A stretch of DNA of 64,000 nucleotides from Lepidonotus clava. Taxonomy: Eukaryota; Annelida; Polychaeta; Phyllodocida; Polynoidae. The notes under the pieces are model-generated. The model had not been told where the DNA came from, made no database searches, and was given only the letters and a program-made list of their open reading frames with translations. The position numbers were made by a program, and so were the translations under genes. The stretch spans positions 34,181,541 through 34,245,540 of the forward strand of contig OW387138.1 in the NCBI GenBank assembly GCA_936440205.1, in the 5' to 3' direction. Positions 13,401-28,400 of this stretch are shown here, in pieces. The stretch's first letter is position 1, and each line of letters begins with the position of its first letter.

Positions 13401-16400
13401 GATTATTATGTTGAAAATAGATAATTATCATCTGATCTGGCTGGGATGTCCCACATACATTACTGCTCTCTACAAGGTGCACCAGCATCAACCTGTCAGT
13501 ACACTTTACAAAACACATGAATACGAAATGAAATCAAAGGTACACAAGCAAAAATTGGCATGACAACTCCCTAGGCTTTACGAATCATGACAATTTTTAT
13601 ATCATTTTATGATCACTGGCCACTCCCTTTTAAAATGTTGCCTCAGGTCATTGTCTAATGATGTCCTAGTTAATGCTCATTGATATGAATCATCAAAATA
13701 AGAAGAGAAAAATACATCTTTACCTTACAAAGGAAAAACAAATCATACTTCTAATTGGAAGAACTGTGATTCTGATTTCTAGCTTCACTCTCTGATGTGT
13801 TTCAGGTTCTGGCAGTATCCTTGGCTAATGTCACTGTGGCCATCCGATTCATATCCTTCCGCAATCCAAGCAGTCGTGACATCAGTGGCAATCGCTGTGA
13901 CGTAGCCAATCCCTGTAATCACTTCTTCGGGATTTGTATTGACAACTTTTATGGGTATTCATAACTACATTGTTACAAATGAAATGTTTTCTTCTAATAT
14001 AAAGGTGACAACAAAGAGACGAAACAATAAATGATTTAGTAACAAGTTTAATGATCTATATTGTATTATCTAAATATCATATAGAGTATTGCTCTGGTGA
14101 GGTCTGCAGGACTGTGGTTTCAGTCACGCACAAATACCAAACAATTTCAATCCTGATGAAGGCCGTCAAAAGCCGAAACTAGCCAATTTGCCAAATTATT
14201 CTACATCTTTGTTAATAAACAACAAGTCCACCACTCTTTGTCATATAGTTTAGTGCAGTTTCAACATATTTATTTCAATCAATTTCAAGTACAGAAAAAA
14301 AGAAAGCGACATAAATCAGATATGCTTCTCATTCTGTTCAATTTAAATCCTGTTTCAGGATTCAAAATACACTAATAAGTGTTATATCTATTACGTAGCT
14401 TTGGAATCACCAATTTTTCAGACCATTTGAGACCAACCTTTTAATGAATTATTCTATGATCAAATTTGAAAAATAACTTTTCTTTGTTTATATAAGTCAG
14501 TGGATCTTTCGGGACATCAGATTATGCCCTTTATCAGTTTAATATTGTTGAATGACACAGGCTCATGTAGCACATGTATGTTTCTGAGGAATCATGGGTA
14601 ATTGGATCATACTGTCAAGAGGCTTGGGAACTAATGGGGAAGCTATCATATAGTTACAAAAGAAACACAATTATAAGTATAATATTATATAGAATTTGTT
14701 TGTTTCACAGGTCTCACAGAACTAAAACATGTTCCCTAAAACTTGTTTAACATAATGATTTCCTGTATACTTCAATATAGTGCTTGGCAACAAATTTTCA
14801 GATATAGTAATGACCAAAATTTCATTCAGAAACCAATAGAGCCACCATTCAAACATGAAGTACATGAAAAATTAGTCAGGACAGATTAACTATGAAGGTT
14901 TCGAGCCTGACCCCTAAAATGTAATTATATTCATCCAAGTTTTGCAGTTCTGCTGGGTGAAATACAAAGGGCACAGACCCTATTCCATAGGTCAGTCAGT
15001 CGCATTTATTAATGAATACCAAGCTTTCACTTGTGTAAATCAAGTGCACCAGCCATTTCACGCTGTACTTGGACTCACCAGCTGCAAAATTTTATTCATC
15101 AGGGGTGGATCCAAGAATTTGAGAAAGGGGGGACGCCCACCCCTCTGTTACCATATGTCAGTTACCCTTCTGAGTGCCTGAGATTCACAATAGATAAATC
15201 AAAATTTGGCCAAATAAAGGAGGCAGGCGCCTCTTGGCACCCCCTTGTAACGCATTCCAGAATACCAATTGTAAGAACTTAATGGTCGGTTAATAGAAAA
15301 ACCTTTCCTTGTCCAAAATGATCACTGCTTAGCCAGTTTTGACATCTAAAAAGGAACTGTTCAGACTGCTGTTTTTTTGTTGGAAATTGTACCTTATACA
15401 GATATAAGCTGTTGGATAATACATACAAAGACCCGTAGGGATCATCTCAGGGTCGCATAACACCCCAGAGGGGTTCGTCATGGCTCAAGGACAAAGGTTT
15501 TCTTTTATATTCTATCACCATAGCAAAAAAAGAAAGTGTTGAAAACCATGACTATAAGTAATAATCCATACAGCCTACGAATACTCTTGAAAAAAGGCAT
15601 TGCTAATTTAAATTTGTTACTGTTATAAACACCATGCCAGTCTCTTTTTTGATTTGTCATTAATATTCTGTAACAGCCACTGGCTTCATGACCCTCAGCA
15701 ATAAGCACAGGTCATGAACTTGTTATCATTTGGTATTGATTAACAATTGACATAATATTCTATCATATTATTACTATATTTTACATAATTACTCAGGGAT
15801 CAGGATGACTTCAACAAGTGTCAATATGGGATACAGAGGACTGGAGAGTTTAAGAACCAGGATACAATCACATTTGATCGTGATTTGCACGGAGTCAAAA
15901 ACCCTGTGTTGGTGCATGTTCCAAAAACAGAGGTATGAAACCTTTATTCTAGATCTAATTTACAAAGTATATACATGCTTGGATCAAAGAATACATGCTT
16001 AGAAACAGAGGGAAGTAATTTAATTCCGCTAATCTAATATCTAAAACAGCACATTATGCAATGAGAAACATAATGCCCATGAAAAAACTGGTGCATATAA
16101 TGCTTAACATTGAAAGAAATTAAGGACTGATAATTGGTCTTAACACATAATTTGCAAAGTGTCTCTTAGACCATTGCTTGTATGTTACATTCTATTTCAA
16201 TTCTTATGCATTCTGTAAAGTATTAGAGAGATTTGTTTTGATTGCAAAATTATGCCGTCGAATAATCTAAAACAACAGATAAGACTAAGAGCATTTAGAT
16301 GATAAATACACAACAATTAAGTCGTTTTACTGAAAATATAGTCCCACCCCCAAGGGCATCACATCAATGTAAATCACAGCCTGAGACCTCTTTGAATAAT

Positions 16401-19400
16401 TAAGCTTGAATTAAATATTAAATGTTCGTTCTTGACATTCACATTCAGGAAGGTGTGCTATTGAAAGTGATCGTTAGGGAGGATGACAGTTGGCAAGTGG
16501 GCCAGCAGCATGACCTTGTAAGCAAGATGTGGCATAAATATACAAAAGAGGCCCCCACACAAGAACTAGTTGAAGATAACAATGCCAAAGCTGAAGTCAT
16601 TAATGGACAACAGACTACAAGGTAAAGTAATTAACTTTATTTCATTTCACCTTAAATTGAATCAAATACAATCCATCTAATTGGTTAAAATATTTTAAGT
16701 ATACTTTTAAACTTTTAGCTCAAAAGGGCTTAACTTGAGTAGAAACTATAAATAATTTTGTGGAACCATCAACATGAGCTGGGTGGTTATATATTTTAAT
16801 GTTCCTTTATTTATTGGGGAGTATCACTATTAAAGTTCGTACTGGTTCACACCTAGTACCGATTCGTTTAATCATTATTCGACTGCATGGTATTATATCG
16901 TTGATCGAAGATCTTTTGCTTGCTTGAGACGTTAATAAAGATGTTGTGCTACGTTAATGGGGAGTTCTTAGTAATTATTCGTTGAAGTAGCTAGCCTTCT
17001 CCAGACAGATGTTATCCTGGATCATAATTCAATTCTGAGTGGTAGAGATTCTAAGTAAAGGGGCTCAATCCTATACAAAGAACACACGCTTGGCAAGAGG
17101 TCAGTTTATTACAATCATCATAATATTCCGAAGGTACAAGTATACAGTTCTCCATCCATACAGTTCTTTCTTTCATTTCACAAGTCAAACACATCAGTAA
17201 CAATCCAACCAGGTATAGCTTTGGTCAAGCTTCCCCTTTCACAAGGTATATACGCTCTTACACTGTTGAGAGAGTCACCTCCCGTCTACCTATGACGAGG
17301 ACCATTGGTAGGATCTCCGTCACTTCCAGCACGCAGTCCGTAAGGCTAAGCCTAAGCCGTCCCAATCCTTACTATCACCTGTTCGTAATGGTTACTACCA
17401 TCTTAACACTACCCGCAGGATCCGTATGTAAGACTATTGCTCCCTGTGTTCTGTTCGAACTCTATCTTGGTCTGCTCGTCTATCTCAAGTCTCATACCGC
17501 TTATATAGCGACAGCCAAAAGGCTTGTCGCTATGCTCATTTACACTATTACTTAATAAATTCTTACTTTTCTTTCATACTGCACATTCTTACTCACATAA
17601 GCTAGTTCTATTTCTAGCTATCATATAAACTAATGTTGACGACGAGGCCTGCTGTCCTTAATATCTTTTAGCTAGGTGTTTCAATCCATAGCGTACCCTT
17701 ACAGGTCTCCATCGTCATCCGTCGCACCTGTGCGTACCTGCAGGACGTGCCTTAGCCCGGCTGCAGTCCCTACGCCTGGGGACTTTGCCACTCTGCACAT
17801 ACTCTAACTTTGCGCTTCTAGGACAACTACCCCTGGGACAACTACCCCTGGGACAACTACCCCTGGGACAACTACCCCTGGGACAACTACCCCTGGGACA
17901 ACTACCCCCTAGGACTATTACCCACTAGGACTATTACCCCCTAGGACTATTGCCCCCATAGGACAACTACCCCTGGGACAACTACTCCTTAGGACAACTA
18001 CCCCTTAGGACAATTACCCCTATCGGTAGGACAACTACCCCTTAGGACAATTACCCCCTAGATAGGACAATTACCCCTATCAGTAGGACAATTACCCCTC
18101 TTTAAGACAACTACCCCCCTTGATAGGACAACTACCCCTATTGGTAGGACAACTACCCCCATTGGTAGGACCTGCCCTTGGTGTTCAGGGCCGGGCAAAG
18201 GAGGGGTAGGCCAACGAATGGTTGTAGTTGTTCTATCAATGGGGGTAGTGGTCCTACTAAAGGGGGTAATTGTCCTATCAAAGGGGGGTAGTTGTCCTAC
18301 CAATAGGGGTAGTTGTCCTACCTATGGGGGTAGTTGTCCTATCAAGGGGGGTAGTTGTCCTACCAATAGGGGTAGTTGTCCTATCAAGGGGGGGTAGTTG
18401 TCCTATCATAGGGGTAGTTGTCCTATCATTGGGGGTAGTTGTCCTATCTGTAGAGGTAATTGTCCTAAAGGGGTAATGGTCCTATATATAGGGGTAGTTG
18501 TCCTATCTAAAGGGGTAGTTGTCCTATGGGGGTAGTTGTCCTACCCATAGGGGTAATTGTCCTAAGGGGTAGTTGTCCTAAGGGGTAGTTGTCCTATGGG
18601 GGTAATAGTCCTAGGGGGTAATAGTCCTAAGGGGTAGTTGTCCTAGGGGGTAGTTGTCCCCAGGGTAGTTGTCCCAGGGGTAGTTGTCCCAGGGGTAGTT
18701 GTCCCAGGGGTAGTTGTCCCAGGGGTAGTTGTCCCAGGGGTAGTTGTCCTGTCACCGCTCCGTATACACGCTGTGATTCAAGAGAACCACCTGCTCGCTC
18801 GTGTCCAACATATCATAATGGGGTAAAACTCCTTGAGGTATTTGGGCCTCACTACGTGTCTTTTGGCATGGATGGAATGGCCTGAATTGCTCCATTCAAT
18901 ATAATTGTAGTTAGAATGTTTTGAGATTAGACTATATAAGTTTCTTTAGGGACGTATACCGTATGAGATTTCAGCATTTTACTTGATCTTACTCTCCATA
19001 GGATTAGGCCCAGATAGGTTATTTTTCGGGATGGAAATTTCGACCCGGGTACAGAACCAAAGGAATTATGGGAGAAAAGAAACTGACATCTGGAGAACAC
19101 AGATCATGGAATAGCTAAATAATTGATGTTGTTAAGGTAGAAAGGTAACAGACAGAAAGCACACTAGAACTGATATAGAATGATGTAGGGGCACAAAGCT
19201 TAGAAAGAATTAAGTAAGTTTGGCTAGATAAAAGGAGAGAAAGAATTGTGATGCTAAGGATGCAGAAAGTTTGATCAAACTAATGATGTTAAAACGCTAA
19301 AAGCACCATCACAATGAGCAGGAAGACTCTATTGCTTGATTTGCCTTATTGCGTTGCAGGGTTTGGGATGTCAGAACCGTCTCGGGACGTCCCGGGGTAA

Positions 19401-22400
19401 GACTTCACACGAGGAACCACCCCTATTTGCTTTTGGTCATCAGCTCTTCGGAAACGGAGACTGGTGGAAGAGTGTAGGTCGATCCATGGGCAGGGAACTA
19501 TGGATAGACTGATACACCTTCGAAGAAAATTTTGAGTCGCTCAGCCAGGAGAGGGGACTTTACTAAGTTTCCCGAGTATAGCCTAAAGAGAAAGAACACA
19601 GAACTACCTCAAACAACGGAAAGGCTGATTTCAGAACCACCGACAACTATGTTGCAGGTGTCTCTGATCTTAAGCGCCGTCCACTGCACTGAGGTACAGT
19701 GCAAGAAAAACTAGAATAGTATATAATAAAATATTGTAAACTCTTTTATATTGGCAAGAATATTATAGTGGAACTTGTAACGCTGATACGTGTGCTAAAC
19801 GCCAGATGGCGACATCGTTTAGTGGGATAGTTAGAGTGGTGACAGGACAACTACCCCTGGGACAACTACCCTGTCCTACCAATAGGGGTAGTTGTCCTAT
19901 CAAGGGGGGTAGTTGTCTTAAAGAGGGGTAATTGTCCTACCGATAGGGGTAATTGTCCTATCTAGGGGGTAGTTGTCCTAAGGGGTAGTTGTCCTACCGA
20001 TAGGGGTAATTGTCCTAAGGGGTAGTTGTCCTAAGGAGTAGTTGTCCCAGGGGTAGTTGTCCTATGGGGGCAATAGTCCTAGGGGGTAATAGTCCTAGTG
20101 GGTAATAGTCCTAGGGGGTAGTTGTCCCAGGGGTAGTTGTCCCAGGGGTAGTTGTCCCAGGGGTAGTTGTCCCAGGGGTAGTTGTCCTAGAATCATACGG
20201 AGCTATGATACCAGCTGCTAAAAAGCAAGCAATACATTCTAATTTTACGAGATTACATGGATGGTCCATCCACCTAAGCAAAATACAACGATTATGACAC
20301 AGTGCGTTATCCCACAATTAACAACATCTAACCTACTATCAATAGAAATAGTAAACAATAGTATTACAGTAAGCGATACAAAAAGCGGTTACTCAGTACA
20401 AGGTTCATTGGAATGTCTCGTATGTTGTTTCTCCGGTGTCAACCTGACACCATCATTAGATAACATCATTTTGGCACGTACGTGATACAATCAGCAATCT
20501 GACTAGTATTATATACATTATGAGATCAAGTTCGCCACTTTCTATCGTTTTCCTCTAGCAAGTGCCAATACATCCCGCATGATACCGGCTCGCAGGGCAG
20601 CCCGTTAAGGGCTTAAATTGACTGCTACGGTAGGCGTCCACCCCGGTGCCTTTTTAAAGAGTGTTGCTGAGGTCTCATGCTGTCGCCATACGATACCCCC
20701 TCAACACCCGGCTGCCGCCCGACGCTTCGATATCATGCCCCTCGAATGGCAGTGCCCATTCTGGCTTACTAACATAGAAATACACAGTTATCAGGGTGTG
20801 GCGGAAGTACCAATAGCAATACCCTATTGGACTACCACAACGCCCGGTGTAAAAATGAATTAATTCTTCGCTTCCTATTGGGAACAATACCCCGACTCTA
20901 TCTACGAAATAGGCGGAGTGCTCCCTTCCAGTCCACGAAAATCATCCCAATCCATCTTGGGAAAAATTAAATATAACTTTCAAAAATTTTAGTGTCCCAA
21001 AGGTGATCATAATTAGATCATATTAACTTTAAGAAATTTTAACAACTAAAGGTCCTACGCTAAGCATTACGGGGCACCGTTGAGCAGAAAACACCCGGTG
21101 AGGCTCGCCCAGAATCGCCCTGCCTACCCCAACTCGTGTTTCGACAATTACTTAATAATAATCGTTCTTAATTAACCAGTCTTTGAGCTTATATCTGCTA
21201 GCAGGTTCCCTCCGAAGGAGGACTCTGGTCGTAGTGGTTCGTATACGGCACCAGTGCCGCGTCTATCTTCTTGATCTGGCAGTTGCCTGAGTCTATCGGA
21301 AAGTTGGTGATTGAACCTGGTGCGGTGGTCGTTTAATTTGTTTGCTAAGTCCATTTCCAGATTTGGGTTGACCGGCGGCAACGGTGCCTGTCTCTTTATC
21401 TTACCACCGATCTTACTCCAAGATCCATCGAACAAACATGGCATGTTTTTAGGGACAGGATACGCGGTCTTGTTAAGACTAATCATGAGTCGAGCCATTG
21501 ACACCTGCTTGGCCGGACCCATCATCATGTTGGACAGTTTCTCTGAAATTTCTAGCGTCGGAGGTAGTGGGATCGTTGTCGGATGTTCGCCTCGCCTGGT
21601 GGCCGCCCCCATCACCTTTTGTCCCCACTTCATCGACACCCGGCGTTTCATGAACAGGCGATTTACCACAATGTCCTCGATTAGGGTGTCTCCTTCCGTA
21701 AAGACATGCGTGTTGGGTATCATGATCTCCCCCAGGAAGATCATTTCGCGATGTGACGGGGCCGCTATCTCCAGATACAACCCATCTCCGCCGGCTTTCG
21801 CCCGCTTGCGGTGCCTCCTCCACCACATCACAGCAATGAACAGGGCCAGCGATGCGATCGACAGCACCAAGGTGGCTGATGTCATGTTGGACACCATCGA
21901 CGTTACTGGGCATGGCGGAGGGGTTGGTGGGCAGTAGGGTTTCACCCTCAGGGCCGACGCCCCAACGGGGCTTCGGATCGCCATGTAGACGGCCGCTAAG
22001 GGTCCCTTCAGTTTTAAGGCACATCCGATGAGTACTATGATGATCACCACCACTATCGCCAAGGCCAGATACTATTCGCTGCAGCCCATTTAGCCGTGAT
22101 CGCAGTTCTGCTGGTAACGGATCCTCCGAGATCATGAGGGGAGCATCAAGGATCCGGTCCTCCATTTCGGTCAGTTTCCATGTCTGTACCCGCAGCCTGG
22201 CTTTCAAGAGACTGCTGGACGGGTACTGCACCGAATATTCCTTAATCTCGCGATTACAGCACCCACGCCCCCCGTGTCTGGAAGGCGCAGTCGCACCGGA
22301 GTCTCGATTTCGCGAAATGTTCGATCTTCTTTTGTATTGGAGGCCGGTGACCACAAATTAGTTGTCCTTCTGCCTCCGCACTCACGATCAGTAGTTGTCC

Positions 22401-25400
22401 ATCATCCAGGTATATGGCCATTTCGCCAAAGTCAGGATTAAGCACGTAATCCAGTTCACACTTGCTTTTGATAGTGTCAGGGTCGTCGCGCAGCAGCGCC
22501 GCGATGCAGGTGGTTTCCGACACTCGTTTCATGTAGGTTACATCCTTGCACAGTATAACTGTCTTTCCATAGCATCCCACCAAGTTAGCTGTCTGCATCG
22601 GAATGTAGTAGTTGCCGCTGACCGACACTGCAATCTGGTCAGGCAACCCCACTATTTGCAGCGCGTCTCGTTCAATGGTACCCTTGATTGGTACTGGTAC
22701 TGGAAATGTTCTAACGGTGTAGATGCGGAACATATGTTTGTCCGAGACCAGCGGGATTCTGATGTATACCTTGAGCGTCTTCACGAATCCGCCACGCTTG
22801 AGGTTCCCTCTCACGAACATCGGGCGCGCGTTGTCATAGTAGAATGCAGGATCCCTGAACGCCACTGCAAAGCGCGGAAACGCCTGTCTGATGTATTCAT
22901 CTACTCCTTTCAGAGCCTCTCGTATGGCCTTTGGTGGAACTAATTCTACCGAGAGCTTTCCTTGTAGCAATTGTTGCGTCCCTTGTCGGAATGCTTGTGT
23001 CCTTCGAATCAGGTTTTGATAATATAAGATTACACCTTTCTTATCCTCCTCGAGCTTTGCGCTGTAGATCTGGTACAGCCTCACTGCACGAATGTGGTCG
23101 GCATGTACCCCTAGACGTTTCTGCAGATAGTTCTTAGCCTCTTCGAAGTCCTCCTCCAACGCTCCCAATTCTTCGTTCATCTTTCCCACCTGGCGAAACG
23201 CCTCCTGTACCGCTTGGGCGATCTCCGCGGCATCGCTATCGTAGTCATACATCGTTTCAGCAAGGACCTCGATCATGCCTCAGTTTGTCTCCACGTCTTC
23301 CGCGGTGGCAGTTCCAAACAGGTGGTAGCTTAGTTTGCCGATAAAGTTCAACAAACCGCGCTTGAATCTCATCATCAACGTCTCTGTTTCGGGCGTAATG
23401 GTGGAATTAACGTTGACCTCTGGCCTCGTTCTGTTCGTACTATTCTTTGGCTTTGCTCCAGGGCTGTTTTCCTTGACCATTCGGGCCATCTCCTGAGCCA
23501 TCGTGAAACCAGGTATGTTGCGTTCCAAGAAGGTATACAGGGTCTCAAGCGCTTCCATATTGGAGGTTTCATTGTTCCTTTTAGGGTGTAAGGTGGCTAC
23601 CGGAGTTTCATCACTCGCCTGGTCAACCATGGCGTTGAAAAACCACCGAAATGATCGTTTTGTCCTATTCGGGAATGATACTGGATTAATCTAGTTGGCG
23701 TCGACCACCTTTGGGAGAGCCTCTAGGGCGTCCCTTAGGGTTTCTGTCTGGACCCGCGCCAACGCTTTCGTCGTAGAGTTCAACCAACGGTTCATCGCTT
23801 CAAGCCTGAAGCACGTGTCGCGATCAAGTTCTCTTCCTCGGTTATTGGTGCTAATCCAACACCAGTCTGTTGCATTCAGTGACCGATACACTTGGGGTTC
23901 CACATAAGGAACCACCACGTGAAATCCTTGCAACAGGTGCATGACGTCCGCTGTGGACATCAGTTTGCCTGGCTTCAATACCACGCCATAAGTCTCGCGA
24001 CTCAAAGTCTCAGCGTGCATCGCGTCTCCAAGAATTGCTCTGGCTATCCTTGCTTCCTCGGTGGTCTCACCTCTGGCCATGATCGACCAGAGGGCCCACA
24101 CCATCAACATTGGCCAAATCATTGTTACCTTTCAGTCTTTTCCTTAATTGAGTTTAGACTACAACAATTTTCTAATTTCGTCGGTGTTTTCACTTAGGGT
24201 TATCACTGCTTGTCACCAAGGGCATGACACAGCACATGCAGAGATCAAGTTCTCATTACCACACCAGTTCTTATGTGTCTAGTGATTTTCGCGCGCGTTT
24301 ACGCCCGTGTTATCTCCGTTGTTTTTGGAAACACTTGTAGTTTTTCATTGAGTCCACGGATTTATCGTACTATTTAAGAACAATGATTGTTGTTGAGTCC
24401 CTCACATAGTTTTACCCTGTGGTGCTCGGAGCGAATCGCTTCACTTTTGTCCCCAGTCTTCTCCGCCTTTACCTTCTTTGGTTCGTCTAAAAGATATGGC
24501 GTCCGAGGAAAGTTATTCGCACATTTTCTTCACTCTTTCCAACGGAGCCAGGGTTTATTTAGAACCCGGCGATTTCACCGCTGGTCGCAGTTACTTTGTT
24601 AGAGTTCGAGATTTTCAATCCCACTCAATTATTACTCGCTCAATACGGAGTCGGGCCATTGTGGTGGGCACCGTTCCCGGCTCAGAGGTGCGCGCCACTC
24701 ACCTACTAAGTCGCCAGGACAGTGCCCTGCAACTATTCATGTCGGCCTTGGGAGCAACCTATGAGGCTATCAGCCCAGGCGTCCCGACTGACGGCTCATC
24801 CGCTTCTGACTTACCACAGGTGGGTGACCCATGGCTATATCTTGAGGTTCTGTGTCTCCTATCTTGGCCGCCACCAGAACATGAAATTTCACCGCCTCGT
24901 CCTTTCTCATAATTTCTTTGATGGCGTTGAGAGACTCATCTGTCCCATAAATGCACAATTCGGTTAGAGAAATTGTAACCCCTCTGTAAGTACTCGAGGT
25001 GGTAGTGTCCGATATTCCTCTGTCTTTTCTATCCTGTGATCCCCGAATCTCTGGAATCGTATAGTCTGTTTGCACTGTCTTTTCTTGATATTGGTATTAA
25101 CGAATGCCTGTATGCCCTTATGCTTTTTAGTCAGCGGTAACCGTGCCGTACCTATCTCCATTCTTCGCACAAGTGACACTAAGGCATCTTCCATCGTCGT
25201 CCGGAGGTGGTGGCTCGCTGTGGTCACCTACGACAGCGCCGGCTGCCTCAACCAACGGTCAAGTCTCTGCCCCTAAGAAGGAGGCCCCGTCCACAGACGC
25301 CTCCAAGGTCGGGTACTCCCGGGCACCCGGTGGGACACCTACGCCTGTTCCTGCGGCCGTTCCCTCAACGGACGACGGCGCTTATACCGCAAGCCTCAGC

Positions 25401-28400
25401 CCGGATGGTCCGGCCAAATCCGTGGCTGATGAGTCCAAGGCGGCAAGCCCCGATCACACCAAGGGCCTCGATACTGCCGTACAGCCCCCGACTGATCCTC
25501 CCACTGATCTGCTAGCCGAGGCTATGGCCTCTATCGGGTATTTCAGTCAATCATATGGTACATCCCCTTCTCCACTGTCCTTGGACCCTGTGGGTGGCTT
25601 CTCACCACCGCCTGAGGGTCTGCTTCCTGATCCTCTCCTCAGGGAGCAGGTGGAGCGGGGTTTGGGCTGCGTGTCGCCAAGCTTGGGTCCCTCTGCTGAC
25701 TTGCCTTCGTCACCCGGGCCCCGCTATTTCCTGCGGAGCCGGGGATCACGACGATCCGCTGTGCATGACCGGTCGGACCCACCGTCGGTCCCCGTGGGGG
25801 CAGTTGGGAGAAGTCCAACTTCGGCAGGACAGGATGGCAGCGAACCGGCTTCACCACCAACACCGGACGAAGTCGCGCCTGTCCCCGTACAGGAAGGGTC
25901 ACCGGTCGCCGAGGCCGAGACTTCTCCGGCTGTGGTTTCTGTGCCGGAGGATTCGTCGCCTGACAACGGCTCCCCTCCTCCTGCTGTAGTTCTTCCACCG
26001 TTCTCGGTACCTTCGGGCGCCGGGGATAATTCAGCGGGCGCCGAAACACTGCAAAGTCACGTTGGGCCGGTGGAGAATCCGGCGCCGGGACACGGACCGG
26101 ATACAATATCCGTGGAAACCTTAACAGAATCTTCAAATACGCTTCCAGGGCAGGCCTTTCTGTCTTGGACCACCAGGGATCTCCCCCCTGGTTTAGACGT
26201 GCCCCTTCCTGCTCCACACGCTCACGGTGACGGTTCTACTCATCCACGTACAGCGCGGTCTCCCCCGATTGACTACGTACCCTCGACCGAAAGTATGGCA
26301 AGTCCCCCGCCCAATAAGCACCCCCATCGGTCTTCTGTACTCCCAACATGGGACACGCCGGAGCCCGAATCAGTCCAGCGGGATCAGTTTGACCTTGATC
26401 TCCTGGCTCCTGCGCCCTCAATGTGGGAAGGATCGACATCAACTTTGGTGCGCTCCTGGTGACTCGGGCAAAAGCAATGGGGGCGAAGGTGAGCGTGGTG
26501 TTACTGGAAACACCGGAGTACCTGTCGGCATATCAAAAATCTCCGAGGCCATGTCCATCACTCCCTCCGATCTGAATCCCTGTTCACAGGCACTCAATAT
26601 GTCCGAGAGGGCATCCGCTCCCAGGGCGGCTGCCTCTCTCTCGCACTCCCGTACTATTGCTTCCAACAAGGACTCATCTTCGCCCAATATTTCCGGTATC
26701 AACGTGGAGCCCCGGTGCAGTCCACGTCGGACCCACTATCGCCCCGGGAGCTTGAACAGATCCGGGCGATAGCTCGGGACCTTGCAGAGCAGGTGGGTTC
26801 CTCTCTGGATGTGCCGCTGGGTCTCGCGCCTGCTTCTACAGAACTGTCTCCTTCCGCAGCTGCTTCTTCTGCAGCCGCGCCTTCTGCGCCGGCTGCCCTC
26901 GTTCTTCCGGCGTCCAGTGTGGACTTTATCAGGGACCTTGTGTTGCTGTACCGGGAGGTACGTCGGCTCGTCCAGCGTTGGCCAAACGTTCCCTCTCTGC
27001 CGGACTGGCTGTAGACCTTTACTCAGAGTAGAGAATAAAATAGTTCGTAGCTTTTGATACACTTCTACTATGAATTTGTCCGTGTTATATGACTTTTAAT
27101 ATTTCATGTGAGCCACAGCACAGTACTATATTAGAGAGGTAAAATGTTCAGATAATCCCCTCCGGCGGGTGGTTTTGTCTTCTGAATGGAACTCCTGTCC
27201 CTTTTTAATTGCGTAACACACCTTCCATCGGGTCCTAGTTGGAGCATGGGTTGGTAGTTCTGGGGCTGTTCAAAGCAGGCGGAAAGGCACTGTCCCATGA
27301 TTGAAACAGTATTTCCGGTCTCCGATACGTAATAGGTGCGGGTAATTCGCCCAGGGCGAAACTAGTAATTACAGCGTTCTTTACCTCTCCGCACGATCGA
27401 AGATTCATCATACTCAGCATGTCCTGCAAACATGTTGGGCAACAGCAGTGTCCGTTCGGGCGTTCCATGTAACGGTGTCCGTTATGCAATCGCCAGAACG
27501 TCCCCCTGCAGTGCCTCAATCCTCAGTCGGAGGTTCGGCATCCCAGAGACGGCTCGATAGAACTGGGCGTCCTGCTCAACAACAGGTATATACACCACAT
27601 GTAGGTTTTCCTTGAGTTCGTAATGTTCAACAAAAGGACAAACCGTCAGTGATTTTCCCAGTGTTGGTTCCCTATCGCTGCTGGGAAAGAAACAATGTTC
27701 CGCCGTCCCGAGATTGCAACCAAACATGGTCGTCCCATGCTCTCGGTCCCTCTTCCAACATGGTCAGAAGGGAATATTGCCGTGCGTAATCCACTCCGTC
27801 CGGTTGTAGGGTCTCAACTCCCGGTGTCGTCGCAACTCCTTTGTGTCGTCTGGTTATCGGCCAGTGAAAAGATGAGCGAGGTGGTTATGACCATTTCCCC
27901 CGGTTGATCATCCTTGACTGGACCTAACAAAGGTATCTCAGGTCCTTATATCTCAGGTCTCAACACCAAATCAATTCCGAATAAATTATCGTCAGGTAAG
28001 GCGTCCAGACCACGTATGACTCATGGTCCGATACCATCCCCCGTTGCTCACCATTTGACATCCTTACGTCATGGCAGTTTTTTTTTTTTTTTTTTTAAAT
28101 AGTCGCGTCCCTCTCTAGCGACTTTCGCGAACACAACGGCCTTTGTTTCAATATTTCGATTCACCAATTTCACTTTTACCAATAGTTCTAATATTTCTCA
28201 GGACTTTTAATTTTGAACAGAGTTCAGGTTCATTTTACTCCTCTTAGCAGGTTGACCTTTCCTGTTCAGGTCCGTCTCGATCTACCATTATTTTCCCTTT
28301 GATAGAAGTGGTTCGATCAGAATTTTGACTTAGACCTATACCCCAAAATGGGTTTATTAACGTTTTTGCTTTCTTAAGGTGTCTTCACATCCCCGTATTG

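Noticed and set aside
17292-17555. 87-codon plus frame, repeated at 36245-36508
   Set aside because: It is in the LTR and appears twice because the LTR does. It runs antisense to the element and has no known family.
21311-21937. 208-codon plus frame opposite env
   Set aside because: It is the mirror of the env region on the other strand; the minus reading has signal, fusion and membrane features, the plus reading has none.
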